Origin: an uncultured Bacteroidia bacterium
GTDB lineage: Bacteria > Bacteroidota > Bacteroidia > Bacteroidales > UBA932
Direction of reading: 5' to 3'
Assembly: GCA_902773925.1 (NCBI GenBank)
Contig: CACYGI010000002.1
Span: 1 to 64,000 of the forward strand
DNA: 64,000 bases
The first letter of the stretch is position 1, and every line of letters starts with the position of its first letter. This document shows positions 16,602 through 25,191 of this stretch, one piece after another. The translations under genes were made by a program, and so were the position numbers. The notes below the pieces were generated by a model that was not told where the DNA came from, made no database searches, and worked only from the letters and a program-made list of their open reading frames with translations.

Positions 16602-19600
16602 ATGAAAAACATCAAGAAATTACTTTTGGTAGCCGTTCTGGCAGTTCTCTCAGCAGCCACGGCGTGGGCAGATTCTGTTTCATTCTCTCATTCAGATTTC
16701 CAAGGGCAAGGGGCTTCCGGTTCTGGTGGTGATCTCGCAGGAGCGACAAAAGAGGTTATTACCATAACAGGAAAAGGTAATGGTAACAGTTCCTACTTGC
16801 AAGTCTATGCCAATAACTACCTTACAATAACCCCAAACAATGGAGCAACGATAACGAAAATTGTTCTTACTGCGACAACTAATAGCTATATAAAGACCTG
16901 GTCCTCATCTGATGGTGAAAGTGTTTCCGTTAACGGCAAGACAGCGACTTGGTCTAGCTCTTCCACTTCCGCTGTTACTCTAACAAATACAGCCGGTGCG
17001 CAGGCCAGAATTACTGCAATAGAAGTCACTTTCACACCTTCTGGGAGTTCTGCAGTAGCCACAACAACCACAATTGATGCTTCTGGCATTACTAACACAG
17101 ATGTGTATACCAGCACAAGCGCCGGCTCACTATCCGCAACAGTAAAAGACAATAATAACACTACTATTGGTGGAGCTACTGTAACTTGGAGCGGAGACAA
17201 TGATGATGTTGCAACAATTAATGCAAGCGGAGTAGTAACTCTTGTTAATACAGGAACTGTTACTTTTACCGCATCCTATGCCGGCGTTGATGGCCAATAT
17301 CAAAGTTCATCTGCAACATATAAGATGACCGTAAAGGATTCTAGCAATCCTATAAGCACCCTCGTATTTACCGCGGCTTGCGGCGGTTCTGGCACAGCTA
17401 ATGATGGAACAGAATGGATAGTAACTTCAGATGGCACTGAATCCAGTTATGATAATGAAAGAGGTATCCATTACGGAACTGGCAGTGCTGCAGTCCAATA
17501 CATAAGACTATCTACTTCGGATATTTCCGGAACAATTAAGAAAGTTGTAGTTAATGCATCTACAGCTTCAGGTGTTTCAGCCACAGTAGGAGTTACAGTT
17601 GGAGGCTCTGCCTTTGGAGGCGACGCTCAATCACTAAATTCTACGGCTACAGACTACACTTTTAATGGTAGTGCCAGCGGAGAAATTGTCGTTTTGGTAA
17701 CAAAACCCAGCAGTGCTACTAAGGCCCTTTATGTCAAAAGCGTTGTTGTCACTTATTCAAATGGCCCTGCCACATACTCAGTCACATATAATTCTAATGG
17801 AGCAACTTCCGGAACCGTCCCTACGGATGAAACGGCATACGTATCAGGTGCAACTGTGACAGTTTTGGGGAACACTGGTAATCTTGCCAAGGCGGGATAT
17901 ATATATGCCGGATGGAATCTCAATGCCGGAGGCACTGGAACCAATTATACGGCTGGCAATACTTTCTCCATTACCGATAACACCACACTTTATGCCAAGT
18001 GGGACCCCAAGACTATTACCGGGCTCTCTTACACCGGCACCCCTACCAAGACTCAATACTCTGCAGGCGAAGCCTTCGATCCGACTGGCCTTACTGTTAC
18101 TGCATCATTTAACGATGAATCACAGGAGAATGTCACATCTCAAGTAGTATGGACTCCTAATCCGCTTACCACAGGAACAACTTCGGTCACCGGCACATAT
18201 ATGGGCCAGACTGTCAATGTTTCTGGTCTTACCGTCACGGCGGCCAAGGGATCTGAAGATAATCCATACACTGTAGAAGAGGCAATAGCCGCTACTCCTA
18301 CAAGCGGCACATCTGCTGATGTTTATATTAGAGGTATTGTTTCGGCCTTTTACAACACAAGCATAATGGGTGACGGTACTAATTATCGTTACTATATTTC
18401 TGATAATGGAACTACCGCTAATCAACTTCTCATTTATAGGGGTAAAAACCTGGGCAATAATTCTTTTAGTGATAATAATGATCTTATAGTTGGAGATTTA
18501 ATCGTCATAAAAGGCGGCCTGACAAAATACAATAACACGCCGGAGGTTGCAGCAAATAACTATCTAATCAGCCTCAAACTTCCGGCTCCGACATTCTATC
18601 CTGAAGCAGGTTCTGTAGCAGAAGACACAGAACTGACTATTTCGAATGTCCATCCTGATGCTTCTATTTATTATACTACTGACGGAACCAATCCCACAAC
18701 GAACAGCACGGAATACAACTCCGAATCTAAGCCTGTTATTACTTCAGCACAGACATTCAAAGCCATTGCAGCCAAGAGCGGGAATGGCTACATCACCAGC
18801 GATGTAGCAACGGCTTCTTATACACTTCTGGAACCTGCAGCAACTCCCACCTTCTCCCCGGCAGCAGGAACTTATACCTGGGCCCAGAACGTTACCATCA
18901 GCACAACGACGGCCGATGCTACCATCTATTACACCACAGATGGAAGCAATCCAACGACATCGAGCGCAAAATATACAGGTGCAATCAGCATTAGCGAAAC
19001 CACAACCATCAAAGCCATTGCAGTTAAAAGCGGGTTGGCAAATAGTTCTGTAGCAGAAGCCACATATACGATGAATCTTCCCATTATTAATGCGGAAGAC
19101 GTCAACTTGGCATATAACGCTACTAATGGCTCAATTGCATTTACCATAGATAATCCTGCGAGTGGCGCTTTGACCGCATCCATAACTGCAGGGAACGAAG
19201 GCAGTTGGCTTATTCTTGGAGCAGTAAGTAGTTCTGCTGTTGCTTTGACTAGCACACCAAATGACGGCAACGCAGATCGCACCGCTACCGTTACACTTAC
19301 CTATACTTACAATACTGACAAGACTGTCACCAAGAATATTACCGTAACACAGGCTCATTTTGTATTGGATTATGTAACACTTCCATTTAACTGGACAGGT
19401 GGAACATCTTCCGATTTCATTAAAATAACCGGTGTCACTGCATCTGGTTTAGGTAGTGATTATGCAGAATCAAATGCACCGTACCGTATCAAATTTGATA
19501 CTACGGATGATTACATCCAAATTAAAACTGATAGTCAACCTGGTAATATCTCCATAGGTGTAAAGATGTTTGGTGCAACGAGCTCTTCGATTATAGTACA

Positions 19601-20861
19601 AGGTTCAGCAGATGGCAACACTTTTACAGATGTTGAAACCCTTAACATAAGCGGATCCCAAAATACCACTCTGGAACTTAAATCATCTAATGCCTTTGCA
19701 GCTACTGATAGATTTGTCAAATTGGTTTTCCAAAAGGGTTCAAATGTAGGCGTTGGCCCTATTTCAATTGCAAAGGCAATTCCCGTTTCTGCTCCAACTT
19801 GGACGGATCTTCCGACACCTTCTATTAATATCGGACAAGATTATAGCATCGATTTAAAAGACTATGTTTCTGCCAACCCGAATCCCACTATAACAGTCGC
19901 TACAGAGGTCAGTTCTTCAATATATGAATTCGAAGATGGACTCTTTATATTCCAGCCGAAGGAATCCGGTGATTATACATTCACCTTTACGGCAGAAAAT
20001 ACAGAAGGCGCAGCTAATGCTACTCTTACCGTATCAGTTAATCCTGTTATGAATTATGCAATTCTTCCTTTCTCATTTGATGGTGGTTATAGTGATATTT
20101 CACTTTCTTCAGGATTAACACAAGATGGCATTAATTCTAAGGACTATGCTAGTTCACCAAAATTAAAATTCGATACAGCTGGTGACTATCTGATTTTGAC
20201 GATCAATGAAATACCGGGAACACTTTCTTTTGACATTAACGGTAACAGTTTCTCTGGTGGAACGTTCACTGTTCTTATTTCGGCAGACGGAGTTAACTAT
20301 ACTGAATTGGCAAGTTACACTGAACTCGGCAATACTCAAAGTGAATCTTTCGACAATCTTCCGTCGTATGTTCGCTATATCAAATGGATTTATACAGAGA
20401 AAAACAGTGGAAACGTTGGCTTAGGCAACATTAGGCTTGCTAAACCCACATCTGCTCCTGAATCCATCAGTATTATCGCAACACCTTGCGACGGTCGTTA
20501 CTGGGCTTCCTTCTACAACAGCGAGGCAAGATATACCCTTTCAGAAGGAGCACAGGCCTATACAATGAACTCGGAATATAAACTCTACCTCCTTGGTACC
20601 GGAAATATTATTCCTGAGAATATGGCAGTGATTATTATCTCTAATAATGCAGACATCACCCTCACAAAGAGCAATGACACTAGTGTAGTACCCGTGAGAG
20701 GCAATGATAACAAACTTATTGGATCTGATACACCTGTATCAAAATACAGTATCACTGGTACTCCGTATGTACTTGGTATAGTCAATGGTGTCCTTGGATT
20801 CTATCAATTTAACGGTGATGGAATCCCCGCCAACAAAGCCTACTACACCGTTAACAATTAA
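16602..20861 (+). CDS. very large secreted multidomain protein (InlB-type, chitobiase-C and BACON modules)
   Basis: 1,419 aa. It has a type I signal peptide (MKNIKKLLLVAVLAVLSAAT, likely cut after AWA), with no lipobox. Modules in order: two jelly-roll-like regions (about 25-150 and 245-385) around an Ig-like one; a Listeria-Bacteroides InlB repeat (about 390-465, YAGWNLNAGGTGTNY, LYAKWD); a Big-type module; an OB-like DUF6359-type module (about 545-660, NPYTVEEAIA); two chitobiase/hexosaminidase C-terminal modules with YYTTDGTNPTT and YYTTDGSNPTT; BACON-like; and jelly-roll-like regions to the end. No catalytic domain is seen. AGGAGG sits 8 nt before the ATG. It is much AT-richer than flanking genes, a sign of transfer. 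It probably acts in surface binding of glycans or proteins; the ligand is unknown. Confidence 0.85.
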   Translation: MKNIKKLLLVAVLAVLSAATAWADSVSFSHSDFQGQGASGSGGDLAGATKEVITITGKGNGNSSYLQVYANNYLTITPNNGATITKIVLTATTNSYIKTWSSSDGESVSVNGKTATWSSSSTSAVTLTNTAGAQARITAIEVTFTPSGSSAVATTTTIDASGITNTDVYTSTSAGSLSATVKDNNNTTIGGATVTWSGDNDDVATINASGVVTLVNTGTVTFTASYAGVDGQYQSSSATYKMTVKDSSNPISTLVFTAACGGSGTANDGTEWIVTSDGTESSYDNERGIHYGTGSAAVQYIRLSTSDISGTIKKVVVNASTASGVSATVGVTVGGSAFGGDAQSLNSTATDYTFNGSASGEIVVLVTKPSSATKALYVKSVVVTYSNGPATYSVTYNSNGATSGTVPTDETAYVSGATVTVLGNTGNLAKAGYIYAGWNLNAGGTGTNYTAGNTFSITDNTTLYAKWDPKTITGLSYTGTPTKTQYSAGEAFDPTGLTVTASFNDESQENVTSQVVWTPNPLTTGTTSVTGTYMGQTVNVSGLTVTAAKGSEDNPYTVEEAIAATPTSGTSADVYIRGIVSAFYNTSIMGDGTNYRYYISDNGTTANQLLIYRGKNLGNNSFSDNNDLIVGDLIVIKGGLTKYNNTPEVAANNYLISLKLPAPTFYPEAGSVAEDTELTISNVHPDASIYYTTDGTNPTTNSTEYNSESKPVITSAQTFKAIAAKSGNGYITSDVATASYTLLEPAATPTFSPAAGTYTWAQNVTISTTTADATIYYTTDGSNPTTSSAKYTGAISISETTTIKAIAVKSGLANSSVAEATYTMNLPIINAEDVNLAYNATNGSIAFTIDNPASGALTASITAGNEGSWLILGAVSSSAVALTSTPNDGNADRTATVTLTYTYNTDKTVTKNITVTQAHFVLDYVTLPFNWTGGTSSDFIKITGVTASGLGSDYAESNAPYRIKFDTTDDYIQIKTDSQPGNISIGVKMFGATSSSIIVQGSADGNTFTDVETLNISGSQNTTLELKSSNAFAATDRFVKLVFQKGSNVGVGPISIAKAIPVSAPTWTDLPTPSINIGQDYSIDLKDYVSANPNPTITVATEVSSSIYEFEDGLFIFQPKESGDYTFTFTAENTEGAANATLTVSVNPVMNYAILPFSFDGGYSDISLSSGLTQDGINSKDYASSPKLKFDTAGDYLILTINEIPGTLSFDINGNSFSGGTFTVLISADGVNYTELASYTELGNTQSESFDNLPSYVRYIKWIYTEKNSGNVGLGNIRLAKPTSAPESISIIATPCDGRYWASFYNSEARYTLSEGAQAYTMNSEYKLYLLGTGNIIPENMAVIIISNNADITLTKSNDTSVVPVRGNDNKLIGSDTPVSKYSITGTPYVLGIVNGVLGFYQFNGDGIPANKAYYTVNN

Positions 20862-20881
20862 TCCAAAGGAGGACAATCAAT

Positions 20882-21811
20882 ATGAAATCTTATAAAACTC
20901 TCGTGTTTGTTGCCCTTCTGGGCGTTGTGGCGGCCGGTTGCCAGAAGCCGGAGGAGTTGAAGCCGACGGACAATACAAATAAAAATGTATTGACCCTGAC
21001 TGTCAATGCTTCGATTGATGATGATACAAAGGCTCTTGCCTGGGACGAAAACAAGCTCAAGGCTTATTGGGCTGCGAATGAGATCGTCGATGTCTATCTG
21101 GGCGAAACCAAGATCGGTTATCTTACCTCGGAATCCAGTGACAACGGTTCGACCAAACTCTCGGGCGAAATCATTGTTGATGATCTGTCCGTGGACGCCG
21201 GTAATCCCAGCACTCTGATGCTGCTCTATCCCGGCACCGGCGACTCTGAGTCCGAAAGGGCCGTCACTTACCTCAACCAGAACGGAGGGGATCCGACCGC
21301 TTCTGTTCCGTCCCCTTATGACTACGCACTGGCTTCGATAAGCGCATATATTGGCGACAATTCCATTGAGACCTCCGGTAATGCAAGTTTTGCCAATCAG
21401 CAAAGCATTTTCCGGTTTGTATCCAATGTCAGTATGAGTTCGTTTACCATCAGCTCGGCCAACGGCAAACTCGTACAGAGCCGCACCATTGATAACGGCG
21501 TCTGGACTTCAAGTTATGGTTCGATAACTGTCACCACCGGCGACTCCTACTCTGCAACCGGCAAGGATTACTTCGTAGCCCTGCGTAACGAGTTTGTCCC
21601 CGAAGGAAGCGGTACTGACGAGTTCTTCTTCTCATTCGTCAAGGAAGATGACGGCATCCTCTACGAGGCCTCAAAGACCATCAAGAACGCAGCATTTGAC
21701 GCGAATGGCCTGATCAACGGCAAGCTGATGAAGGCAAAAATCACCTTCGCCGAGAAGGTTATTGCTCAGGCCGCTTCGGGCACTATCGACGAGCAGACCG
21801 ACGTCCTCTAA
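20882..21811 (+). CDS. fimbrillin-like lipoprotein
   Basis: 309 aa, with lipobox VAAGC (Cys-20). The mature part resembles the first Mfa-like/fimbrillin module: DTKALAWDENKLKAYWAANE, then LMLLYPG and later SIFRFVSNVSMSSF. Such proteins form minor or major pilins, or surface lipoproteins, in Bacteroidales. It is 20 nt downstream of the 1,419-aa protein with AGGAGG at 9-nt spacing, so it shares that operon. GC content is back to the local average. No protease-cleaved pilin motif is evident, so it may be a surface anchor rather than a stalk subunit. Confidence 0.8.
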   Translation: MKSYKTLVFVALLGVVAAGCQKPEELKPTDNTNKNVLTLTVNASIDDDTKALAWDENKLKAYWAANEIVDVYLGETKIGYLTSESSDNGSTKLSGEIIVDDLSVDAGNPSTLMLLYPGTGDSESERAVTYLNQNGGDPTASVPSPYDYALASISAYIGDNSIETSGNASFANQQSIFRFVSNVSMSSFTISSANGKLVQSRTIDNGVWTSSYGSITVTTGDSYSATGKDYFVALRNEFVPEGSGTDEFFFSFVKEDDGILYEASKTIKNAAFDANGLINGKLMKAKITFAEKVIAQAASGTIDEQTDVL

Positions 21812-21833
21812 CTCTTATTACTGACTGATTTTT

Positions 21834-21864
21834 AAAGTGGCGGCTGGGTGATGGCTGCCACTTT
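21834..21864 (+). terminator. hairpin between the fimbrillin-like gene and ORF D
   Basis: AAAGTGGC (21834-21841) pairs with GCCACTTT (21857-21864). A short T-run (GATTTTT) precedes the stem rather than following it, so termination would be weak. It may be an attenuator or mRNA-processing site between the two transcription units. Confidence 0.45.
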
Positions 21865-21891
21865 ATGTGAAAGGGAAAAGCTATAGCAATT

Positions 21892-22044
21892 ATGAATCGT
21901 AAGATTTATCTGATGCCGTGGGCGCGTGAACTGGATCTGGTTGCGCAGGGGCTTCTGGCTGTCTCGCCCGGCTCGGGATACAACAATGACGGCAACGCGG
22001 GGAATGATATGAACGAGGACGACGATTATAATTATTCGTTCTAA
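21892..22044 (+). CDS. small leader-type ORF D (50 aa) upstream of the second nuclease lipoprotein
   Basis: 50 aa, starting MNRKIYLMPWARELDLVAQG and ending MNEDDDYNYSF. It keeps Y-x2-P-x4-L-x-L-x4-L-L-x2-S and has the strongest acidic/aromatic tail. It precedes the nuclease lipoprotein by 11 nt. Its 5' end shares no DNA repeat with ORFs A and C, so the protein pattern is conserved without recent DNA copying. The middle part SPGSG recalls a processing or linker site, but this is speculation. Confidence 0.75.
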   Translation: MNRKIYLMPWARELDLVAQGLLAVSPGSGYNNDGNAGNDMNEDDDYNYSF

Positions 22045-22055
22045 TCCATCTGGCA

Positions 22056-24425
22056 ATGAGAAGAGCAAAGTATTATTTAGCACTTGCGTGCTTCGCCTTT
22101 GCAGCTATCGCCTGCCAAAAGGAGTTGCAGCCGCAGATGAGCGACGAAGAGCCGCTTAAGATTATCATTCGCGCCGGTGCGCCGCAGACACGGACGGCAA
22201 TCACGGGCGACGGACAGGGGCATTATACGCCCTCGTGGAGTGCAAATGACTCTATCGGAGTGTATTTCACGAACATCAGCGGCAGTCCCACGGCATTCGT
22301 CAATGCCACTGCTGGCAGCGAAGGCCATTTCTCGCCCGCGAGCAAGATTACCGGTCTCGGCGGCAGCCAGACGCTATACTCATTTTACCCCAGGGGCGCA
22401 TTTGCGGCAGTTAAAAACGATGCCGCGAATATCGTCCGCCTCAACGTCAAGGATCCGCAGAAGCCCGATGCCATAGGCACGTTCGACAAGTCGGCCGATC
22501 TGCTGGTGGCGCGGCCCTACAACGGCACTTTTTCGACTATCAGCACTACTGACCAGATCGTGGAACTGGCTTTCGCGCGCCTGCTTTCAGTGGTGAAAAT
22601 CACTCCCGCCGACGCCACTTCGGGGAATGCGCTCAGCGGAGAGTACGTCAGGTCCCTCAAAATCGAGTATAACGGCACGACGGGCGATGCACCGCTTAAC
22701 GGCCGCGTAGAGCTCAATCTGGCTACCGGAGAGATGGGCGACTGGACCATTAAGAACTATAGTGCTACGGCCCTCTATGATGAGGAGGCATTTGCGCTTA
22801 ACGGCGAAAATGCAGCTTACCTGCTCGTCAATCCGATTACCATTGCGGGCGGAAAGAAGGTTACATTTACCGTTACGACGGATAATTTCGTAGCATCCAA
22901 AACTTTTACCCTCGGCAGTGCCGGAATGACTTTTCCCGCCGGCAATATCGCCACTATCGGTCTCAGCATCAATGATAATTGGGATATCCACAGCAATTCG
23001 AACGTGATTATCCAGGTGCCTTTTACGGCTGATATATCATCCAATACCAAATACGATGCCAGCCAACACGGCGATCTCGGTGTAACCGGACTCAGCAAGA
23101 GTTCCGTCAGTTATACATTCTCAGGGAGCTCCCAGCTGCGCAACAACAATAACCGCATTCCCGGCTGCGGCAGTTTCTACTGGTGCTCGTCTTCGACCAG
23201 TCTTGTCATCGGAGGCATCAACACCGGAACGGAGCGATACTTTAACCTGAGTTTCGATTCGAAGCTGACACAAAATGCGAGTTCGACGATAGCTTTCTCG
23301 CTTTCTGGCGACGGCACTGAGTATGTGGCAATAACGTCGGTCAGCGTTTCCGGCACTACGGCCGCCAATTACAGCTTCAATTTCTCTATTCCCGCCGGAG
23401 AGCATAGCAATCTCAGACTCAAGATAGAGAATACGGGAAGCAACGGCGTTGTTATGGATAACCTTACCATCACCCGTCTGGATTCGCCCGGAGCGGACAA
23501 TCATCAGGTCGATCTGCCCTCTTCCACTCCGACGCCCGATCCCGACCCGGATCCGGACCCGGACCCGACGCCCTCGGCACAGCCGGGGTGGCTTGGCAAC
23601 TACGAAGTTCCTACGGTCACGAACCTGAGCGGCTCGACGTATGCCCAAACGGGTACATACAGTGATTTCAGCGATACGTGGTACAGATATAATACCACCA
23701 ATGCGAAACAGCAGATTGCAGTCCACACTTACAATAACACCCGCACTTACGTGACATTCTATGATGAGAGTAAATATGCTCCACTATGGACGGCTCACGC
23801 AATGCACGCTTCGATGTGGCCTGACAACAATGCCGGTCGCAATAATGCGTGGACTGACGATCCGGCTATAAGTCTTACTCAGCAGGGAGGCCTTGACAAT
23901 GCCGGTACGGTAGGCTACAGCCGAGGGCATTTCGTTGCCTCAAATTATCGTCAGACCGCTGAAGAACAGAACAAGCAGACATTCTATCACAGCAATCAGG
24001 CGCCGCAATGGCAGAACAGTTTCAACAGCGGTGTGTGGAGCAGCCTCGAAGAAAGGGTGGCCTCATCGGATGTCGTTCCTACCGGCAGAGATACTCTCTA
24101 TGTCGTGGTCGGCGTGCTCTATGAGGGTACAACGACTACATTGCCGAGCGGAAAACTCAACGTACCGATCCCTTCTCACTTCTATACCTGCCTGATGAAG
24201 TGCTCGTTCGATAATTCGCACGAGGTGACCGCCGCCAGCGGTATAGCATTTATCTATACCAACGAAGCGCACTCCGGAGTCAAGTACTACGATTCTGCAT
24301 TCGTCACGTCGATTGATGTCATCGAAGCGAGGACAGGCCTGGACTTCTTCCCCAGAGTCCCCTCCTCCCTCCAGGCCACGGCCGAGGCCAACACCACCCA
24401 CTACTGGCTCACCGGCCAGAACTAG
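22056..24425 (+). CDS. fimbrillin-like lipoprotein with C-terminal NUC1-type endonuclease
   Basis: 789 aa. Lipobox FAAIAC (Cys-20). A Mfa-like module spans about 35-310 (TRTAI, PSWSANDSIGVYF, LYSFYPRGAF), then a jelly-roll-like region, a repeated Asp-Pro linker (PDPDPDPDP) near 495-510, and an Endonuclease_NS domain at about 515-789. The nuclease keeps SRGHFVASNYRQ (catalytic His), SNQAPQWQNSF (Asn) and the downstream Glu in FNSGVWSSLEE. It is very similar to the nuclease at 6087-7574. A lipid-anchored nuclease could scavenge nucleic acid or degrade DNA at the surface. No immunity protein is seen nearby, which fits a secreted enzyme kept outside the cytoplasm. Confidence 0.9.
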   Translation: MRRAKYYLALACFAFAAIACQKELQPQMSDEEPLKIIIRAGAPQTRTAITGDGQGHYTPSWSANDSIGVYFTNISGSPTAFVNATAGSEGHFSPASKITGLGGSQTLYSFYPRGAFAAVKNDAANIVRLNVKDPQKPDAIGTFDKSADLLVARPYNGTFSTISTTDQIVELAFARLLSVVKITPADATSGNALSGEYVRSLKIEYNGTTGDAPLNGRVELNLATGEMGDWTIKNYSATALYDEEAFALNGENAAYLLVNPITIAGGKKVTFTVTTDNFVASKTFTLGSAGMTFPAGNIATIGLSINDNWDIHSNSNVIIQVPFTADISSNTKYDASQHGDLGVTGLSKSSVSYTFSGSSQLRNNNNRIPGCGSFYWCSSSTSLVIGGINTGTERYFNLSFDSKLTQNASSTIAFSLSGDGTEYVAITSVSVSGTTAANYSFNFSIPAGEHSNLRLKIENTGSNGVVMDNLTITRLDSPGADNHQVDLPSSTPTPDPDPDPDPDPTPSAQPGWLGNYEVPTVTNLSGSTYAQTGTYSDFSDTWYRYNTTNAKQQIAVHTYNNTRTYVTFYDESKYAPLWTAHAMHASMWPDNNAGRNNAWTDDPAISLTQQGGLDNAGTVGYSRGHFVASNYRQTAEEQNKQTFYHSNQAPQWQNSFNSGVWSSLEERVASSDVVPTGRDTLYVVVGVLYEGTTTTLPSGKLNVPIPSHFYTCLMKCSFDNSHEVTAASGIAFIYTNEAHSGVKYYDSAFVTSIDVIEARTGLDFFPRVPSSLQATAEANTTHYWLTGQN

Positions 24426-24435
24426 ATCCGCAACC

Positions 24436-24522
24436 TCAAACGGGGCACAAAAAGGCGGGTTTTTGTGCCCCGTTTGAGAAAATTCGCAAAGCTGACACGG
24501 AAAACCCTATTTTTGTGTCAGG
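24436..24522. repeat. paired palindromes with ACAAAAA core, site 1
   Basis: First hairpin: perfect 19-bp arms 24436-24454 and 24461-24479, reading CTCAAACGGGGCACAAAAA with loop GGCGGG. Second: CTGACAC (24493-24499) with GTGTCAG (24516-24522), enclosing GGAAAACCCTATTTTT. Both share the layout stem-CAC...A-run...G/C core...T-run-GTG-stem. The first hairpin could terminate the nuclease transcript. The pair resembles the one at 54691-54778. Confidence 0.8.
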
Positions 24523-24544
24523 TTTAACTTAAGGGACAACGATT

Positions 24545-25183
24545 ATGGCTGACAATTATCTTGAGAAGCGTTATGAAGAGGTCTTCGGCAAGGGGACGGG
24601 CGTGGCGAAGGGTCCGCAAAGGCCCGGCCTTGACAATCTCCTGCGCCGCAACCGCAGTTTCCGCGGCTACGACACCAGCTACCACGTACATCCGCTCCAG
24701 ATCAAGGCTATCCTGTCGGTCAACACATTGACGGCAAGCGGGATGAACGCCCAGCGACTCAGATTTCACGCAGTGACGGAGCCGGAAGAGGCGGCGACGG
24801 TCCTGCGGCACATCAAGCTGGGCGCGGCACTGCCCGAGTTGCACCTGCCCCTGCCCGGCACAGAGCCCGGCGCATTCATCATCGTCTGCGCCACCACGGG
24901 CGAAGACCCCATCCTGGACATTGACCTGGGCATTTCCCTGCAGAGTATGCTCCTCAAGGCCGTAGAGATCGGCCTGGGCGGCATCATAGTCCGTAATTTC
25001 GACCCGAAGGCACTCCAGAGTGCATTAGGCCTGAACCTGCAGCCCCTGGCGGTCCTGGCCATAGGACGCCCTGCCGAGACCATCCGCCTGGTAGAAGTCA
25101 GCGCCGGCGACAGTCTCAGATACTACCGCAAAGAGGGAACCCATTACGTTCCCAAGATCAAGATTGACGATCTGATGATTTAG
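24545..25183 (+). CDS. nitroreductase-family protein
   Basis: 212 aa, consistent with a single-domain FMN nitroreductase. Signature regions: LLRRNRSFRGYDTSYHV (FMN phosphate-binding Arg pattern), NTLTASGMNAQRLRFHAV, and DLGISLQSMLLKAVEIGLGG with IGRPAE near the C-terminus. Members reduce nitro groups, flavins or quinones using NAD(P)H in the cytoplasm. The gene follows the hairpin pair by 22 nt and converges with the DUF2807 lipoprotein. It looks like core rather than accessory content. The substrate cannot be told. Confidence 0.9.
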   Translation: MADNYLEKRYEEVFGKGTGVAKGPQRPGLDNLLRRNRSFRGYDTSYHVHPLQIKAILSVNTLTASGMNAQRLRFHAVTEPEEAATVLRHIKLGAALPELHLPLPGTEPGAFIIVCATTGEDPILDIDLGISLQSMLLKAVEIGLGGIIVRNFDPKALQSALGLNLQPLAVLAIGRPAETIRLVEVSAGDSLRYYRKEGTHYVPKIKIDDLMI

Positions 25184-25191
25184 ACGGAGGC

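Noticed and set aside
6087..24425. Secreted nucleases as toxins of a contact-dependent or T6SS/T9SS system with immunity genes
   Set aside because: No immunity-like gene follows either nuclease, no T9SS C-terminal domain or T6SS marker is visible, and both are (or were) lipoproteins; surface scavenging is simpler.
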